64,000 nt of DNA from Enterovirga aerilata. GTDB taxonomy: Bacteria; Pseudomonadota; Alphaproteobacteria; Rhizobiales; Beijerinckiaceae. Below the pieces are notes generated by a model. The model worked only from the letters and a program-made list of their open reading frames with translations, was not told where the DNA came from and ran no database searches. Shown piece by piece: positions 35,660 to 43,660 of this stretch. Where the stretch lies: contig NZ_JABEPP010000004.1 of assembly GCF_013044135.1 (NCBI RefSeq), positions 124,001 to 188,000 on the forward strand. Direction: 5' to 3'. Made by a program: the position numbers and the translations under genes. Within the stretch, counting starts at the first letter, position 1. Each line of letters starts with the position of its first letter.

Positions 35660-37897
35660 TCAGGCCGCGAGCTCGAGCTCGGGCGCGGGCCCGGCCATGT
35701 AGTCCGGCAGCCAGGATTCATGCGCCTGCTTCAGCTCGGCGATCCCGATCGGCTCGTCGGCCCCGAGCGTGACCGTGTCCCCGCCCGTCACGCCGAGATA
35801 CCAGGTCGGGATTCCGAGGGCATGCGCCTCCTGCCTCACCTCGTGCAGGTCGGCGGTGGCGACGGTGAGCACGTAGCGCGCCTGGTCCTCCCCGAAGAAG
35901 AAGGCGTGGGCAGGCACGCTGGAGGGCAGGTCGCGGGGCTGGACCGCGATCCCGATCCCGTTCGGCATCGCCATCTCGGCGAGGGCCACGGCGAGCCCGC
36001 CATCGGAAACGTCGTGCACCGTGTCGGTGCGCCTGGACCGGATCAGGCCGCGGACGAAATCGCCGGTCCGGCGCTCGGCCGCGAGGTCCACGGGCGGCGG
36101 CGCCCCCTCCTCCCGGCCGCAGACGTCGCGCAGATACACGGACTGGCCGAGCCAGCCGGCCGTCTCGCCGAGGAGCAGCACCGCATCCCCGGCGCGCTTG
36201 AAGGCGATCGAGGCGCGTACCGCAACATCGTCCACGAGCCCGACGCCGCCGATCGTCGGAGTCGGCAGGATGCCTGTGCCGTTGGTCTCGTTGTAGAGCG
36301 AGACGTTGCCGGACACGATCGGGAAGTCGAGCGCGCGCGCCGCCTCGCCGATGCCGCGGATGCAGCCGACGAGCTGGCCCATATATTCGGGCCGCTCGGG
36401 ATTGCCGAAGTTGAGATTGTCCGTCAGCGCCAGCGGCAGGCCGCCCACCGCCGTGATGTTGCGCCAGGCCTCGGCCACGGCCTGCCGGCCGCCCTCGACC
36501 GGGTCGGCCTCGCAATAGCGGGGCGTGACGTCCGTCGTGAGCGCGAGGCCCTTCGGCCCGTCCTCCACCCGGACGATGGCGGCGTCGCCCCCGGGACCGC
36601 CCACCGTATTGCCGAGAATCAGGCTGTCATACTGCTCCCAGACCCAGCGCTTCGAGCAGAGGTCCGGCGAGGCGATCAGCCTAAGCAGCGCCTCGCGCTC
36701 CGAGACCGGCGGCTCGACGCTCTCGGGTGGAATGACAGGCTGATAGGTGTTCGACAGGTGCGGCCGGTCATAGACCGGCGCCTCGTCGCCCAGCTCCTTG
36801 ATGGGGAGATCCGCGACCGTCTCGCCGCCGTGCTTCACCACGAAGCGGAGCGTGTCGGTCGTCCGGCCGATCACCGCGAAATCGAGTCCCCACTTGCGGA
36901 AGATGGCCTCCGCGACCTCCTCCATGCCGGGCTTGAGCACCATGAGCATGCGCTCCTGGCTCTCCGACAGCATCATCTCGTAGGCGGTCATTCCCGTCTC
37001 GCGGGTCGGCACCGCATCGAGATCGAGCTCGACGCCGAGATTGCCTTTGGCGCCCATCTCGACGGCCGAGCAGGTGAGGCCCGCCGCGCCCATGTCCTGG
37101 ATCGCGACGACGGAGCCGGACTGCATCAATTCGAGACAGGCTTCCAGAAGCAGCTTTTCGGCGAAGGGATCGCCGACCTGCACGGTCGGGCGTTTCTCCT
37201 CCGAGGATTCGTCGAAGGCCGCCGAAGCCATGGTCGCGCCGTGGATGCCGTCCCGGCCGGTCTTCGAGCCCAGATAGACGATCGGGTTCCCGACCCCGGT
37301 CGCGGCCGCGTAGAAGATCGCGTCCGTCCGGGCGAGGCCGACCGCCATCGCGTTGACCAGGATGTTGCCGTCGTAGCGGCGGTGGAACCCGACCGAGCCG
37401 CCGACGGTCGGCACGCCGAACGAATTGCCGTAGCCGCCGATGCCCGCCACCACGCCCGCCACGAGATGGCGCGTGCGAGGATGGTCCGGCGAGCCAAAGC
37501 GGAGCGCGTTCAGGGCCGCGATCGGGCGCGCGCCCATGGTGAAGACGTCGCGCAGGATGCCGCCCACCCCCGTCGCCGCGCCCTGATAGGGCTCGATGAA
37601 CGAGGGATGGTTGTGGCTCTCCATCTTGAAGACGCAGGCGAGGCCGTCGCCGATGTCGATGACGCCGGCATTCTCGCCCGGTCCCTGGATCACCCAGGGC
37701 GCGGTGGTCGGCAACGTGCGCAGATGGATGCGCGAGGACTTGTAGGAGCAGTGCTCGTTCCACATCGCCGACACGATGCCGAGCTCGACGATGGTCGGCT
37801 CGCGACCGATCAGGTCGCAGAAGCGCTTGTACTCGTCCTCGGTCAAGCCGTGCTCGCGCACGAGCTCGGGCGTGATCCGCACATCCTTCGAAGCCAT
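35660..37897 (-). CDS. purL: Phosphoribosylformylglycinamidine synthase subunit PurL
   Basis: Catalyses the fourth step of purine synthesis (FGAR to FGAM) with glutamine-derived ammonia from PurQ and the PurS bridge. The 745-residue length fits the small, three-subunit PurL. Motifs include [39 protein letters not shown] (ATP/Mg site), [11 protein letters not shown] and [19 protein letters not shown] 37897 (MASKDV) is favoured by the ACGGA spacing; an ATG two codons earlier is possible. The longer upstream frame is unconserved. purS and purQ are not in the window, so the pur operon is split. Confidence 0.96.
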   Translation of the reverse strand: MASKDVRITPELVREHGLTEDEYKRFCDLIGREPTIVELGIVSAMWNEHCSYKSSRIHLRTLPTTAPWVIQGPGENAGVIDIGDGLACVFKMESHNHPSFIEPYQGAATGVGGILRDVFTMGARPIAALNALRFGSPDHPRTRHLVAGVVAGIGGYGNSFGVPTVGGSVGFHRRYDGNILVNAMAVGLARTDAIFYAAATGVGNPIVYLGSKTGRDGIHGATMASAAFDESSEEKRPTVQVGDPFAEKLLLEACLELMQSGSVVAIQDMGAAGLTCSAVEMGAKGNLGVELDLDAVPTRETGMTAYEMMLSESQERMLMVLKPGMEEVAEAIFRKWGLDFAVIGRTTDTLRFVVKHGGETVADLPIKELGDEAPVYDRPHLSNTYQPVIPPESVEPPVSEREALLRLIASPDLCSKRWVWEQYDSLILGNTVGGPGGDAAIVRVEDGPKGLALTTDVTPRYCEADPVEGGRQAVAEAWRNITAVGGLPLALTDNLNFGNPERPEYMGQLVGCIRGIGEAARALDFPIVSGNVSLYNETNGTGILPTPTIGGVGLVDDVAVRASIAFKRAGDAVLLLGETAGWLGQSVYLRDVCGREEGAPPPVDLAAERRTGDFVRGLIRSRRTDTVHDVSDGGLAVALAEMAMPNGIGIAVQPRDLPSSVPAHAFFFGEDQARYVLTVATADLHEVRQEAHALGIPTWYLGVTGGDTVTLGADEPIGIAELKQAHESWLPDYMAGPAPELELAA

Positions 37898-38073
37898 GGA
37901 CATCCGTTCAGACTGATCGGGGGCGATTAAGGCCTGACGCACCCGCTGGCAACGCGCGGCGAGGGTCGGTCGCCAGGGATCCGCGTCGGTCTGTGCCGAA
38001 ACGGCACGGAATCGGCTGGCACGCGCATCGCTCAACTCCCTCCGCAGGCGGACGGAAGACCGGGAGGCGAGAG

Positions 38074-39363
38074 ATGCGGGTGCTTCGGCGTTTCAAGGCG
38101 GACCAGCAGGGCGCGACCGCAATGCTCTTCGGCCTCGCCGCCCTTCCGCTCCTGGGCGCGGTGGGCGCCGCGGTCGATTACGGCCGGGCAGCGAATTACC
38201 AGAGCCGGATGCAGCTCGCGGCCGATGCGACGGCGCTCGCCATCGTGCGCGAGCCCTCGACCCTCAATGCCCGCGAGATCCAGCAGAAGGGCGAACTCTA
38301 CCTGACCAACACGCTCCGGAGCGAGCCGAACACCCGGCTCGGCGCCGTCTCGGTGACGCGGGTCGGGAACACGGTCACGGTTTCGGCCGCGGCCACGATG
38401 GACACCGCGCTGATGAAGGCGGTCGGCATCAGGACGATGCCGATCGGCGCCAAGTCCGAAGCGGTCTGGGGCTCCGGGACGGAGAAGATCGAAGTCGCAC
38501 TTGTCCTCGACAATACCGGCTCGATGGATCGGTATATCGGCGGGAAGCGCCGGATGGACGAGCTCAAGGCGGCCGCGAAGGACCTGCTCAAGAAGTTCCG
38601 CACCCTGGCGGACCAGCCGGACAGCGTGAAGGTCTCGATCGTGCCCTTCGACACCGAGGTTCGGCTCGACGCGAACGCTTACCGTTACAAGCCCTGGTTC
38701 CGCTGGAACAACGAGAAGAAGGACAGGCCCGCCTGGACCGGCTACGTCATCGACCGCTACGGCAGCTACGCGACCTCCGACGAGGCACCGACGAGTTCGG
38801 ACACGAACTCGCTTTTCGTGCCGCAGCGCAAGTCGGACTACTCCGCAGATCTCCCGGCGATCCGTCCGCTCACGTCGCTGAAATCGTACAGCGACTACAC
38901 ACAACTGAACGGCGTCATCGACGGCATGCAGCCGCGCGGCAATACGAACATCGCGCTCGGAGCGATCTGGGGGCTCGCCACCCTCTCCCGGAGCGAGCCT
39001 TTCACCGAGGGCGCCGCGTCGGGAACGAAGGGCGTCAAGAAGTACATGATCGTCCTGACGGACGGGGACAACACCGAAAGCCACATCGACGGGAAGAGCT
39101 ACAACTCGCTCGCGGAGAAGAATGAGGCGAAGGCCCGCGCCATGGTCGCCGTTATGGACAAGACCACGCTGGCGGCCTGCCAGGCGGCCAAGGACGCCAA
39201 GGTTGAGGTCTTCACCGTCAAGCTGCTCGACGGGAACGAGACGATGCTGAAGAGCTGCGCGTCGAATTCCGGCAACTACTTCGACGTCCAGAATTCGGGT
39301 CAGCTCTCCAAGGTCTTCGAGATCATCTTCAACGCCATCTCCGGCACCCGGATCTCGAGCTGA
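38074..39363 (+). CDS. tadG: TadG-like pilus protein with von Willebrand A domain
   Basis: A 429-residue membrane-anchored protein. The N-terminal TadE-like helix ([30 protein letters not shown]) should anchor it in the inner membrane. The periplasmic part carries a vWA domain with the MIDAS-type motif [10 protein letters not shown], and [13 protein letters not shown]. It is related to TadG of the Tad/Flp pilus machinery, but the Flp pilin and tadABC genes are not here. ATG 38074 has GGGAGG. A hairpin follows the stop. A TPR lipoprotein resembling TadD lies at 53.5 kb. Confidence 0.78.
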   Translation: MRVLRRFKADQQGATAMLFGLAALPLLGAVGAAVDYGRAANYQSRMQLAADATALAIVREPSTLNAREIQQKGELYLTNTLRSEPNTRLGAVSVTRVGNTVTVSAAATMDTALMKAVGIRTMPIGAKSEAVWGSGTEKIEVALVLDNTGSMDRYIGGKRRMDELKAAAKDLLKKFRTLADQPDSVKVSIVPFDTEVRLDANAYRYKPWFRWNNEKKDRPAWTGYVIDRYGSYATSDEAPTSSDTNSLFVPQRKSDYSADLPAIRPLTSLKSYSDYTQLNGVIDGMQPRGNTNIALGAIWGLATLSRSEPFTEGAASGTKGVKKYMIVLTDGDNTESHIDGKSYNSLAEKNEAKARAMVAVMDKTTLAACQAAKDAKVEVFTVKLLDGNETMLKSCASNSGNYFDVQNSGQLSKVFEIIFNAISGTRISS

Positions 39364-39383
39364 GCTCGGCTGGGTTTCCCGGT

Positions 39384-39414
39384 CGGCCGGCGGCGATGCC
39401 GGCCGCTTCCGTTT
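39384..39414 (+). terminator. Intrinsic terminator after the TadG-like gene
   Basis: CGGCCGGC (39384-39391) and GCCGGCCG (39398-39405) form an 8-bp stem with a six-base loop, followed by CTTCCGTTTT. It lies 20 bases after the stop and fits a rho-independent terminator. Confidence 0.6.
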
Positions 39415-39494
39415 TGGGCGATCGTCCCATTGCGGAGCACAGGGATGGGGGCCACATCTCCCCGTGCAGGCGCAAGACGCCCCTGGAGGAGGTG

Positions 39495-39947
39495 ATGGCA
39501 GTCTCTCAAACCGCGATGTTCGAAGCCGTCGAGACCGTCAGCCCCAGCCGGTCCGACAGGCTCGCCCGGCTCGACGCGCTCGCGAACCTGATGGACAGCG
39601 CCCTCCTGGTGCCCGGAACCCGCATCCGCATCGGCCTCGATTCGGTGATCGGCCTCGTGCCCGGGATCGGCGATCTCGCCTCCGCGCTGATCTCCAGCTA
39701 CATCATCTGGGAGGCGCGCCAGCTCGGGCTCCCGCGCTGGAAGATCGCCCGCATGGCCGCGAACGTCGCGCTCGACACGACCGTCGGGGCCATCCCGGTG
39801 GTCGGGGACGTGCTCGACGTGTTCTACAAGTCGAACCGGCGCAACCTGAAGATCCTGCGCGACCATCTCGCCCGGGAAGGGCGGAACCGGGTCGGCGGGG
39901 ACGAGGTCATCGAGGCGGACTACACGGTCGTGCGGAGAGGTCGATGA
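39495..39947 (+). CDS. DUF4112-family small membrane-associated protein
   Basis: A 150-residue protein with the DUF4112 pattern: LARLDALANLMDSALLVPGTRIRIGLDSVIGLVPGIGDL, then the second Gly-Asp repeat AIPVVGDVLDVFYKSNRRNL. The two VPGIGDL / IPVVGD repeats lie at hydrophobic segments that may insert in the membrane. Function is unknown. ATG 39495 has GGAGGAGG, a very strong site. It overlaps the next gene through ATGA. Confidence 0.8.
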   Translation: MAVSQTAMFEAVETVSPSRSDRLARLDALANLMDSALLVPGTRIRIGLDSVIGLVPGIGDLASALISSYIIWEARQLGLPRWKIARMAANVALDTTVGAIPVVGDVLDVFYKSNRRNLKILRDHLAREGRNRVGGDEVIEADYTVVRRGR

Positions 39948-40354
39948 GGCGGCTTCTCTGGGCGGCGGGCTGGGTCGGCGTTTTCTTCTGGTCGCTCTTC
40001 GCCCTGGCCGCCTACGGCCTGATCGATCTCGTCGGCGGCGCCTTCATGCGCAACGCCGACGTGTTCTCGAGCGATCCCGGCACCGTCGAGTGGCTGTTCA
40101 ACCTGTTCGGCTGGATCCGCGGCTTCTCGACCTCCGCGGTCCTGGTGGTCTGGGGCCTGGTCTCCCTCGCGATCCTCGCGGTGCCGTGGCTCTTCGACCG
40201 GCTCACGGCGAGCCCTCCGCAGACGGGAGCCTTCCCGCCGCCCTCGCCGGCCGGCCGGGACGGCGTCATCGATCTCGGTCCCGGCGATTACACGGTAAGG
40301 CATCCCGAGCCGGACCGGCGAGGCCCGACGCCGCGGATCGGCCCGCATCGCTGA
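39944..40354 (+). CDS. Hypothetical two-helix membrane protein
   Basis: A 136-residue protein with two predicted transmembrane helices (about residues 5-30, LLWAAGWVGVFFWSLFALAA, and about 65-85, VLVVWGLVSLAILAVPWLF) and a Pro-rich cytoplasmic or periplasmic tail. I do not recognise the family. Its ATG overlaps the stop of the DUF4112 gene (ATGA), so the two are probably made together and may interact. Confidence 0.7.
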   Translation: MRRLLWAAGWVGVFFWSLFALAAYGLIDLVGGAFMRNADVFSSDPGTVEWLFNLFGWIRGFSTSAVLVVWGLVSLAILAVPWLFDRLTASPPQTGAFPPPSPAGRDGVIDLGPGDYTVRHPEPDRRGPTPRIGPHR

Positions 40355-40364
40355 GCACGCGCGG

Positions 40365-40838
40365 TTGCGTCTCGCGCTCTATCAGCCCGACATTCCCCAG
40401 AATGCCGGGACCATGATGCGAATGGCCGCCTGCCTCGGGATCCCCGTGGACCTGATCGAGCCCGCCGGGTTCGACGCCTCCGACCGCAACCTCCGCCGCG
40501 CCGCGCTGGATTATCTGGATCAGCTGGAGCTCTGCCGCCACGTCTCCTTCGCGGCCTTCGACGCGGCCCGGCGCACCTCCGGCGCCCGACTCGTGCTCGC
40601 CACCACGCGCGGGGCGACACCCTATGCCGATTTCGCGTTCCGGCCGTCCGACATCGTGATGGTCGGGCGCGAATCCGCCGGCGTCCCAGATCTCGTGCAC
40701 GAAGTCTCGGATGCCAGGGTCGTAGTTCCGATGCGGCCGGGCCTGCGCTCCCTCAACGTAGCGGTCGCGGCCGCGATGATCATCGGCGAGGGGCTGCGCC
40801 AGACCGGCTTTCCGGCCAGCCCTCAGCCCGCCAGATAG
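40365..40838 (+). CDS. trmL: tRNA (cytidine/uridine-34-2'-O)-methyltransferase TrmL
   Basis: A SPOUT-class methyltransferase that 2'-O-methylates the wobble base of tRNA-Leu isoacceptors, 157 residues. Conserved motifs are ALYQPDIPQNAGTMMRMAAC, IVMVGRESAGVPDLVHE and PMRPGLRSLNVAVAAAMI (the knot that binds S-adenosylmethionine). The TTG at 40365 begins the protein exactly at the conserved MRLALYQPDIPQN. The 3' end overlaps the convergent cheR by 16 bases. Confidence 0.93.
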   Translation: MRLALYQPDIPQNAGTMMRMAACLGIPVDLIEPAGFDASDRNLRRAALDYLDQLELCRHVSFAAFDAARRTSGARLVLATTRGATPYADFAFRPSDIVMVGRESAGVPDLVHEVSDARVVVPMRPGLRSLNVAVAAAMIIGEGLRQTGFPASPQPAR

Positions 40839-41674
40839 GCCCGCTCCGGCTGTGCGGCGGCGGTCGCGTGCAGGAAGAAGCCGCGGCGCTCCGGGTCGGC
40901 GACGAGAGTGCGCGTGTAGCCGAGCACCGTCTCGCTCGTCCCGAGGCACAGGGCGCCGTCTGGGGCGAGCACGCGCGCGAGCCGCTCGAACAGGGCGGTC
41001 TTGGTCGGGGCGTCCAGGTAGATCGCGAGGTTGCGGCAGAGGATCACGTCGAACGTGCCGAGCCCGCCAAAGTCCCTGAGCAGGTTCAGCACGCGGAACT
41101 CGACAGCCGACCGGAGCGCCGGTGAGATGGTCCAATCCGTCCCCGCTTGGCTGAAATGATCGAGCAGGTGCCGGACCGGCAGCCCGCGCTGCACCTCGAA
41201 GGTCGAATAGGTGCCGGCGCGCGCCCGCTCGACCGCGCTCGGCGAGATATCCGTTCCGAGGATCTCGATGGTCCAGCCTGCGGCCGGGAGCCCCATCTCC
41301 TGTACGATCATCGCGACCGAATAGGCTTCCTGCCCGGTCGAGGCGGCGGCGGACCAGATGCGCAGGCGGCGGAGCTCGGACCGGGCCTCGACGAGCCGGG
41401 GCAGGATGTCGGTCCGGAGCGTCTCGAAAGGCGTGCGGTCGCGGAAGAACATGGTCTCGTGCGTCGCCATCGCGACCACGGCGGCGTCGGCGAGCCCGCG
41501 ATCCTCGCCCGATCTCAGCTTGCGCACGAGCTCGCCGAGGCTGCCGAGACCCGCGTCGCGACAGAGCGGGCGCAGCCGGCTCTCCGCCAGGTAGCGTTTC
41601 TCCGGCCCGAGATCGAGGCCGGAGCGCTGCTTGAGGAAGGCGCGGAGGAAGGCGAATTCGGCCTCGGTGATCAC
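40823..41674 (-). CDS. cheR: Chemotaxis protein methyltransferase CheR
   Basis: Methylates glutamates of chemoreceptors using S-adenosylmethionine, 283 residues. The N-terminal helical domain (FAFLRAFLKQRSGLDLGPEKRYLAESRL) precedes the methyltransferase domain with motif I variant SAAASTGQEAYSVAM, the ILGTDISPSAVERAR segment and the VILCRNLAIYLD motif. The GTG at 41674 overlaps the end of cheB (GTGA). It is the last gene of the operon. No chemoreceptor gene is seen in the window. Confidence 0.93.
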   Translation of the reverse strand: MITEAEFAFLRAFLKQRSGLDLGPEKRYLAESRLRPLCRDAGLGSLGELVRKLRSGEDRGLADAAVVAMATHETMFFRDRTPFETLRTDILPRLVEARSELRRLRIWSAAASTGQEAYSVAMIVQEMGLPAAGWTIEILGTDISPSAVERARAGTYSTFEVQRGLPVRHLLDHFSQAGTDWTISPALRSAVEFRVLNLLRDFGGLGTFDVILCRNLAIYLDAPTKTALFERLARVLAPDGALCLGTSETVLGYTRTLVADPERRGFFLHATAAAQPERAYLAG

Positions 41675-42762
41675 GGGAGCGCCGCCTCCCGGATCGCGGC
41701 CGCAATGCCGTCGAGCGGCACCACGCGCCGGGCCAGGCCTGCCTTCACGATGCTGCCCGGCATGCCCCAGACGGTACTCGTCGCTTCGTCCTGCACGATC
41801 ACGGACGCGCCCGCCTCCACCAGGGCGCGGGCCCCGTCCGTACCGTCCGTCCCCATCCCGGTCAGGACGACGCCGAGCGCAGCCGGTCCGAAAAGCCGGG
41901 CCACATCCGCGAAGGTGACGTCGAGGGCGGGCCGGCAATGATGCAGCGGCGGCCCGGTCCGGAGCCGGATCACGGCAGCGCCTTCGCCGGACCCGAGGCC
42001 CATATGCCGCCCGCCCGGAGCCAGATAGAGGCGGCCCGGCCTGATCTCCTCGCCCTCCTCGGCCTCCGCAACCGCGAGGCCGGTCTGGGTGCGGAGCTGC
42101 TCGGCGAAAACCCCCGTGAAGAGCTCCGGCATATGCTGGACCAGCAGGATCGGCATGCGGTCGCTCACCGGACTCAGCCCGCGCAGGATCCGGCAGAGCG
42201 CGGCGGGCCCGCCCGTCGACGCGCCGATCGCCAGGACCCGCGGTCGGACGGTCGCAGGCAGGGCCGCGCGACGGAGGAAGCCCGGGAGGGGAGGCATGCC
42301 CCGGCCCGGCGTGCGGCGATGGCGCGCTGCGAGCCCGCGGAGCTTCAGCATGAGCTCTCCCCGGAAGGCGGCCGGACCGGCCAGGTCGCGCTGACTCTCG
42401 GGCTTGGTGAGGATGTCGACCGCGCCCCGCGCAAGGCACCCGAGCGAGATTTCGGCATTGCGGCGGGTGAGCGTCGACACGACGACGACCGCCAGGTCCG
42501 GGCGGCGCGCGAGCAGCCGCGCGAGAGTCGCAGGCCCGTCCAGCACGGGCATGTCGATGTCCAGGAGGACGATGTCGGGCCGGAGCACGTCGAACAGATC
42601 GAGCGCCTCCTGCCCGTTGGCCGCCCCGCCGACCACGCTGAAGCCGGGCTCGGCCGCGATCCAGCGTGAGAGGAAGCCGCGCACCACCGCGGAATCGTCC
42701 ACGAGCATGACACGGATCGGCGCCGGCTCGGGGAGCCAGGCCGCCGTCGCGCACGGAGCCAT
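41671..42762 (-). CDS. cheB: Chemotaxis response regulator and methylesterase CheB
   Basis: Removes methyl groups from chemoreceptors when phosphorylated by CheA. Of 363 residues, the receiver domain is at the N-terminus (VMLVDDSAVVRGFL, DIVLLDIDMPVLDG with the phospho-acceptor aspartate). A linker of about 40 residues follows, then the CheB esterase domain, with the catalytic Ser in IGASTGGPAAL, His in LVQHMPELF and Asp in LTGMGTDGTDGARAL. It starts 20 bases after cheY and overlaps cheR. Confidence 0.95.
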   Translation of the reverse strand: MAPCATAAWLPEPAPIRVMLVDDSAVVRGFLSRWIAAEPGFSVVGGAANGQEALDLFDVLRPDIVLLDIDMPVLDGPATLARLLARRPDLAVVVVSTLTRRNAEISLGCLARGAVDILTKPESQRDLAGPAAFRGELMLKLRGLAARHRRTPGRGMPPLPGFLRRAALPATVRPRVLAIGASTGGPAALCRILRGLSPVSDRMPILLVQHMPELFTGVFAEQLRTQTGLAVAEAEEGEEIRPGRLYLAPGGRHMGLGSGEGAAVIRLRTGPPLHHCRPALDVTFADVARLFGPAALGVVLTGMGTDGTDGARALVEAGASVIVQDEATSTVWGMPGSIVKAGLARRVVPLDGIAAAIREAALP

Positions 42763-42782
42763 GGGGAAAGCCCGGTCGAGGG

Positions 42783-43148
42783 TCAGACGACGCCGACCTC
42801 CTGGAGTTTCGCCGTCATGGTCTCGCGGTCGAACGGCTTCATGACGTATTCGTCCGCGCCCGCATGCATGGCGCGGGCGATGCAGGCGACGTCGTTCTCC
42901 GTGGTGCAGAAGACGACCTTCGGCGCCTTCCCGCCGGGCATCTTCCGGAGCGCCTTCAGGAACTCGTAGCCGTCCATCACGGGCATGTTCCAGTCGAGGA
43001 GGACGACGTCCGGCATCTCGCGCCGGCAGGCCATCAGGGCCTGCTGGCCGTCCTCCGCCTCGGTGGTGCGCATGGCGAGGCCTTCCATGATGCGGCAGGC
43101 GACCTTCCGGATGACGGCGGAATCGTCGACGACGAGGGCGTGCTTCAT
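42783..43148 (-). CDS. cheY: CheY-type single-domain response regulator
   Basis: A 121-residue stand-alone receiver domain with the acidic pair VVDDSAVIR, phospho-acceptor DVVLLDWNMPVMDGYEFL, the conserved Thr in FCTTEN and Lys in YVMKPFDRE. It is presumably phosphorylated by CheA. Whether it binds a flagellar motor or another target is not shown. ATG 43148 has GGAG and overlaps the cheW stop (ATGA). An apparent longer frame upstream reads out of phase through cheA and is not real. Confidence 0.93.
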   Translation of the reverse strand: MKHALVVDDSAVIRKVACRIMEGLAMRTTEAEDGQQALMACRREMPDVVLLDWNMPVMDGYEFLKALRKMPGGKAPKVVFCTTENDVACIARAMHAGADEYVMKPFDRETMTAKLQEVGVV

Positions 43149-43660
43149 TGCGGGCTCTCCGGTGCTCGCGGGATGTCTGAAGGAACGGGCGCGATTTCGA
43201 GGACGGCGTCCACGTCGAGCACGACGAGGAGTCCGTCGTCGAGGCGGTGGACCCTGCGGGACAGCGCGGCCCAGGCGGGATCGAGGTGGATCGGGTTGTC
43301 CTCGCCCGCGTCCCGATCGACCGAGACGATCTCGCCGATGCGGTCGACCACGAGCCCGAAGGAATCCTCGCCCGCCTCGATCCCGATCGCCAATCCGCCG
43401 GGCTGGGCGGCGGGATGGGGCGGTAGCCCGAGCCGGGAATGGATGTCGAGGACGGTCACCACCCGCCCCCGCAGATTCGTGAGGCCGAGAACATCTGAGG
43501 GCGCGAGCGGCACGGGCGTGAGGCCGCCCAGGTTGAACACGTCGCGCACCCGCCCGATCGGGATCCCGAAGAGCTGACCGGCGATCACGGCCGTCACATA
43601 GGCTTCGCGTTCCGCGGGCTCCGGCCCGACGCGCTGCCCCTCGTCCGCGAGCGGCTTCAT
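43145..43660 (-). CDS. cheW: Chemotaxis scaffold protein CheW
   Basis: Couples CheA to receptors; 171 residues of the CheW/SH3-like fold. The segments AVIAGQLFGIPIGRVRDVFNL, VLGLTNLRGRVVTVLDIHSRLGL and FGLVVDRIGEIVSVD are canonical. The start overlaps the cheA stop (ATGA) and the end overlaps cheY. The compact overlaps mean these proteins are made together. Confidence 0.93.
   Translation of the reverse strand: MKPLADEGQRVGPEPAEREAYVTAVIAGQLFGIPIGRVRDVFNLGGLTPVPLAPSDVLGLTNLRGRVVTVLDIHSRLGLPPHPAAQPGGLAIGIEAGEDSFGLVVDRIGEIVSVDRDAGEDNPIHLDPAWAALSRRVHRLDDGLLVVLDVDAVLEIAPVPSDIPRAPESPQ

Noticed and set aside
35378-37930. Plus-strand open frame of 850 codons opposite purL and bolA
   Set aside because: Antisense shadow of two well-supported genes.
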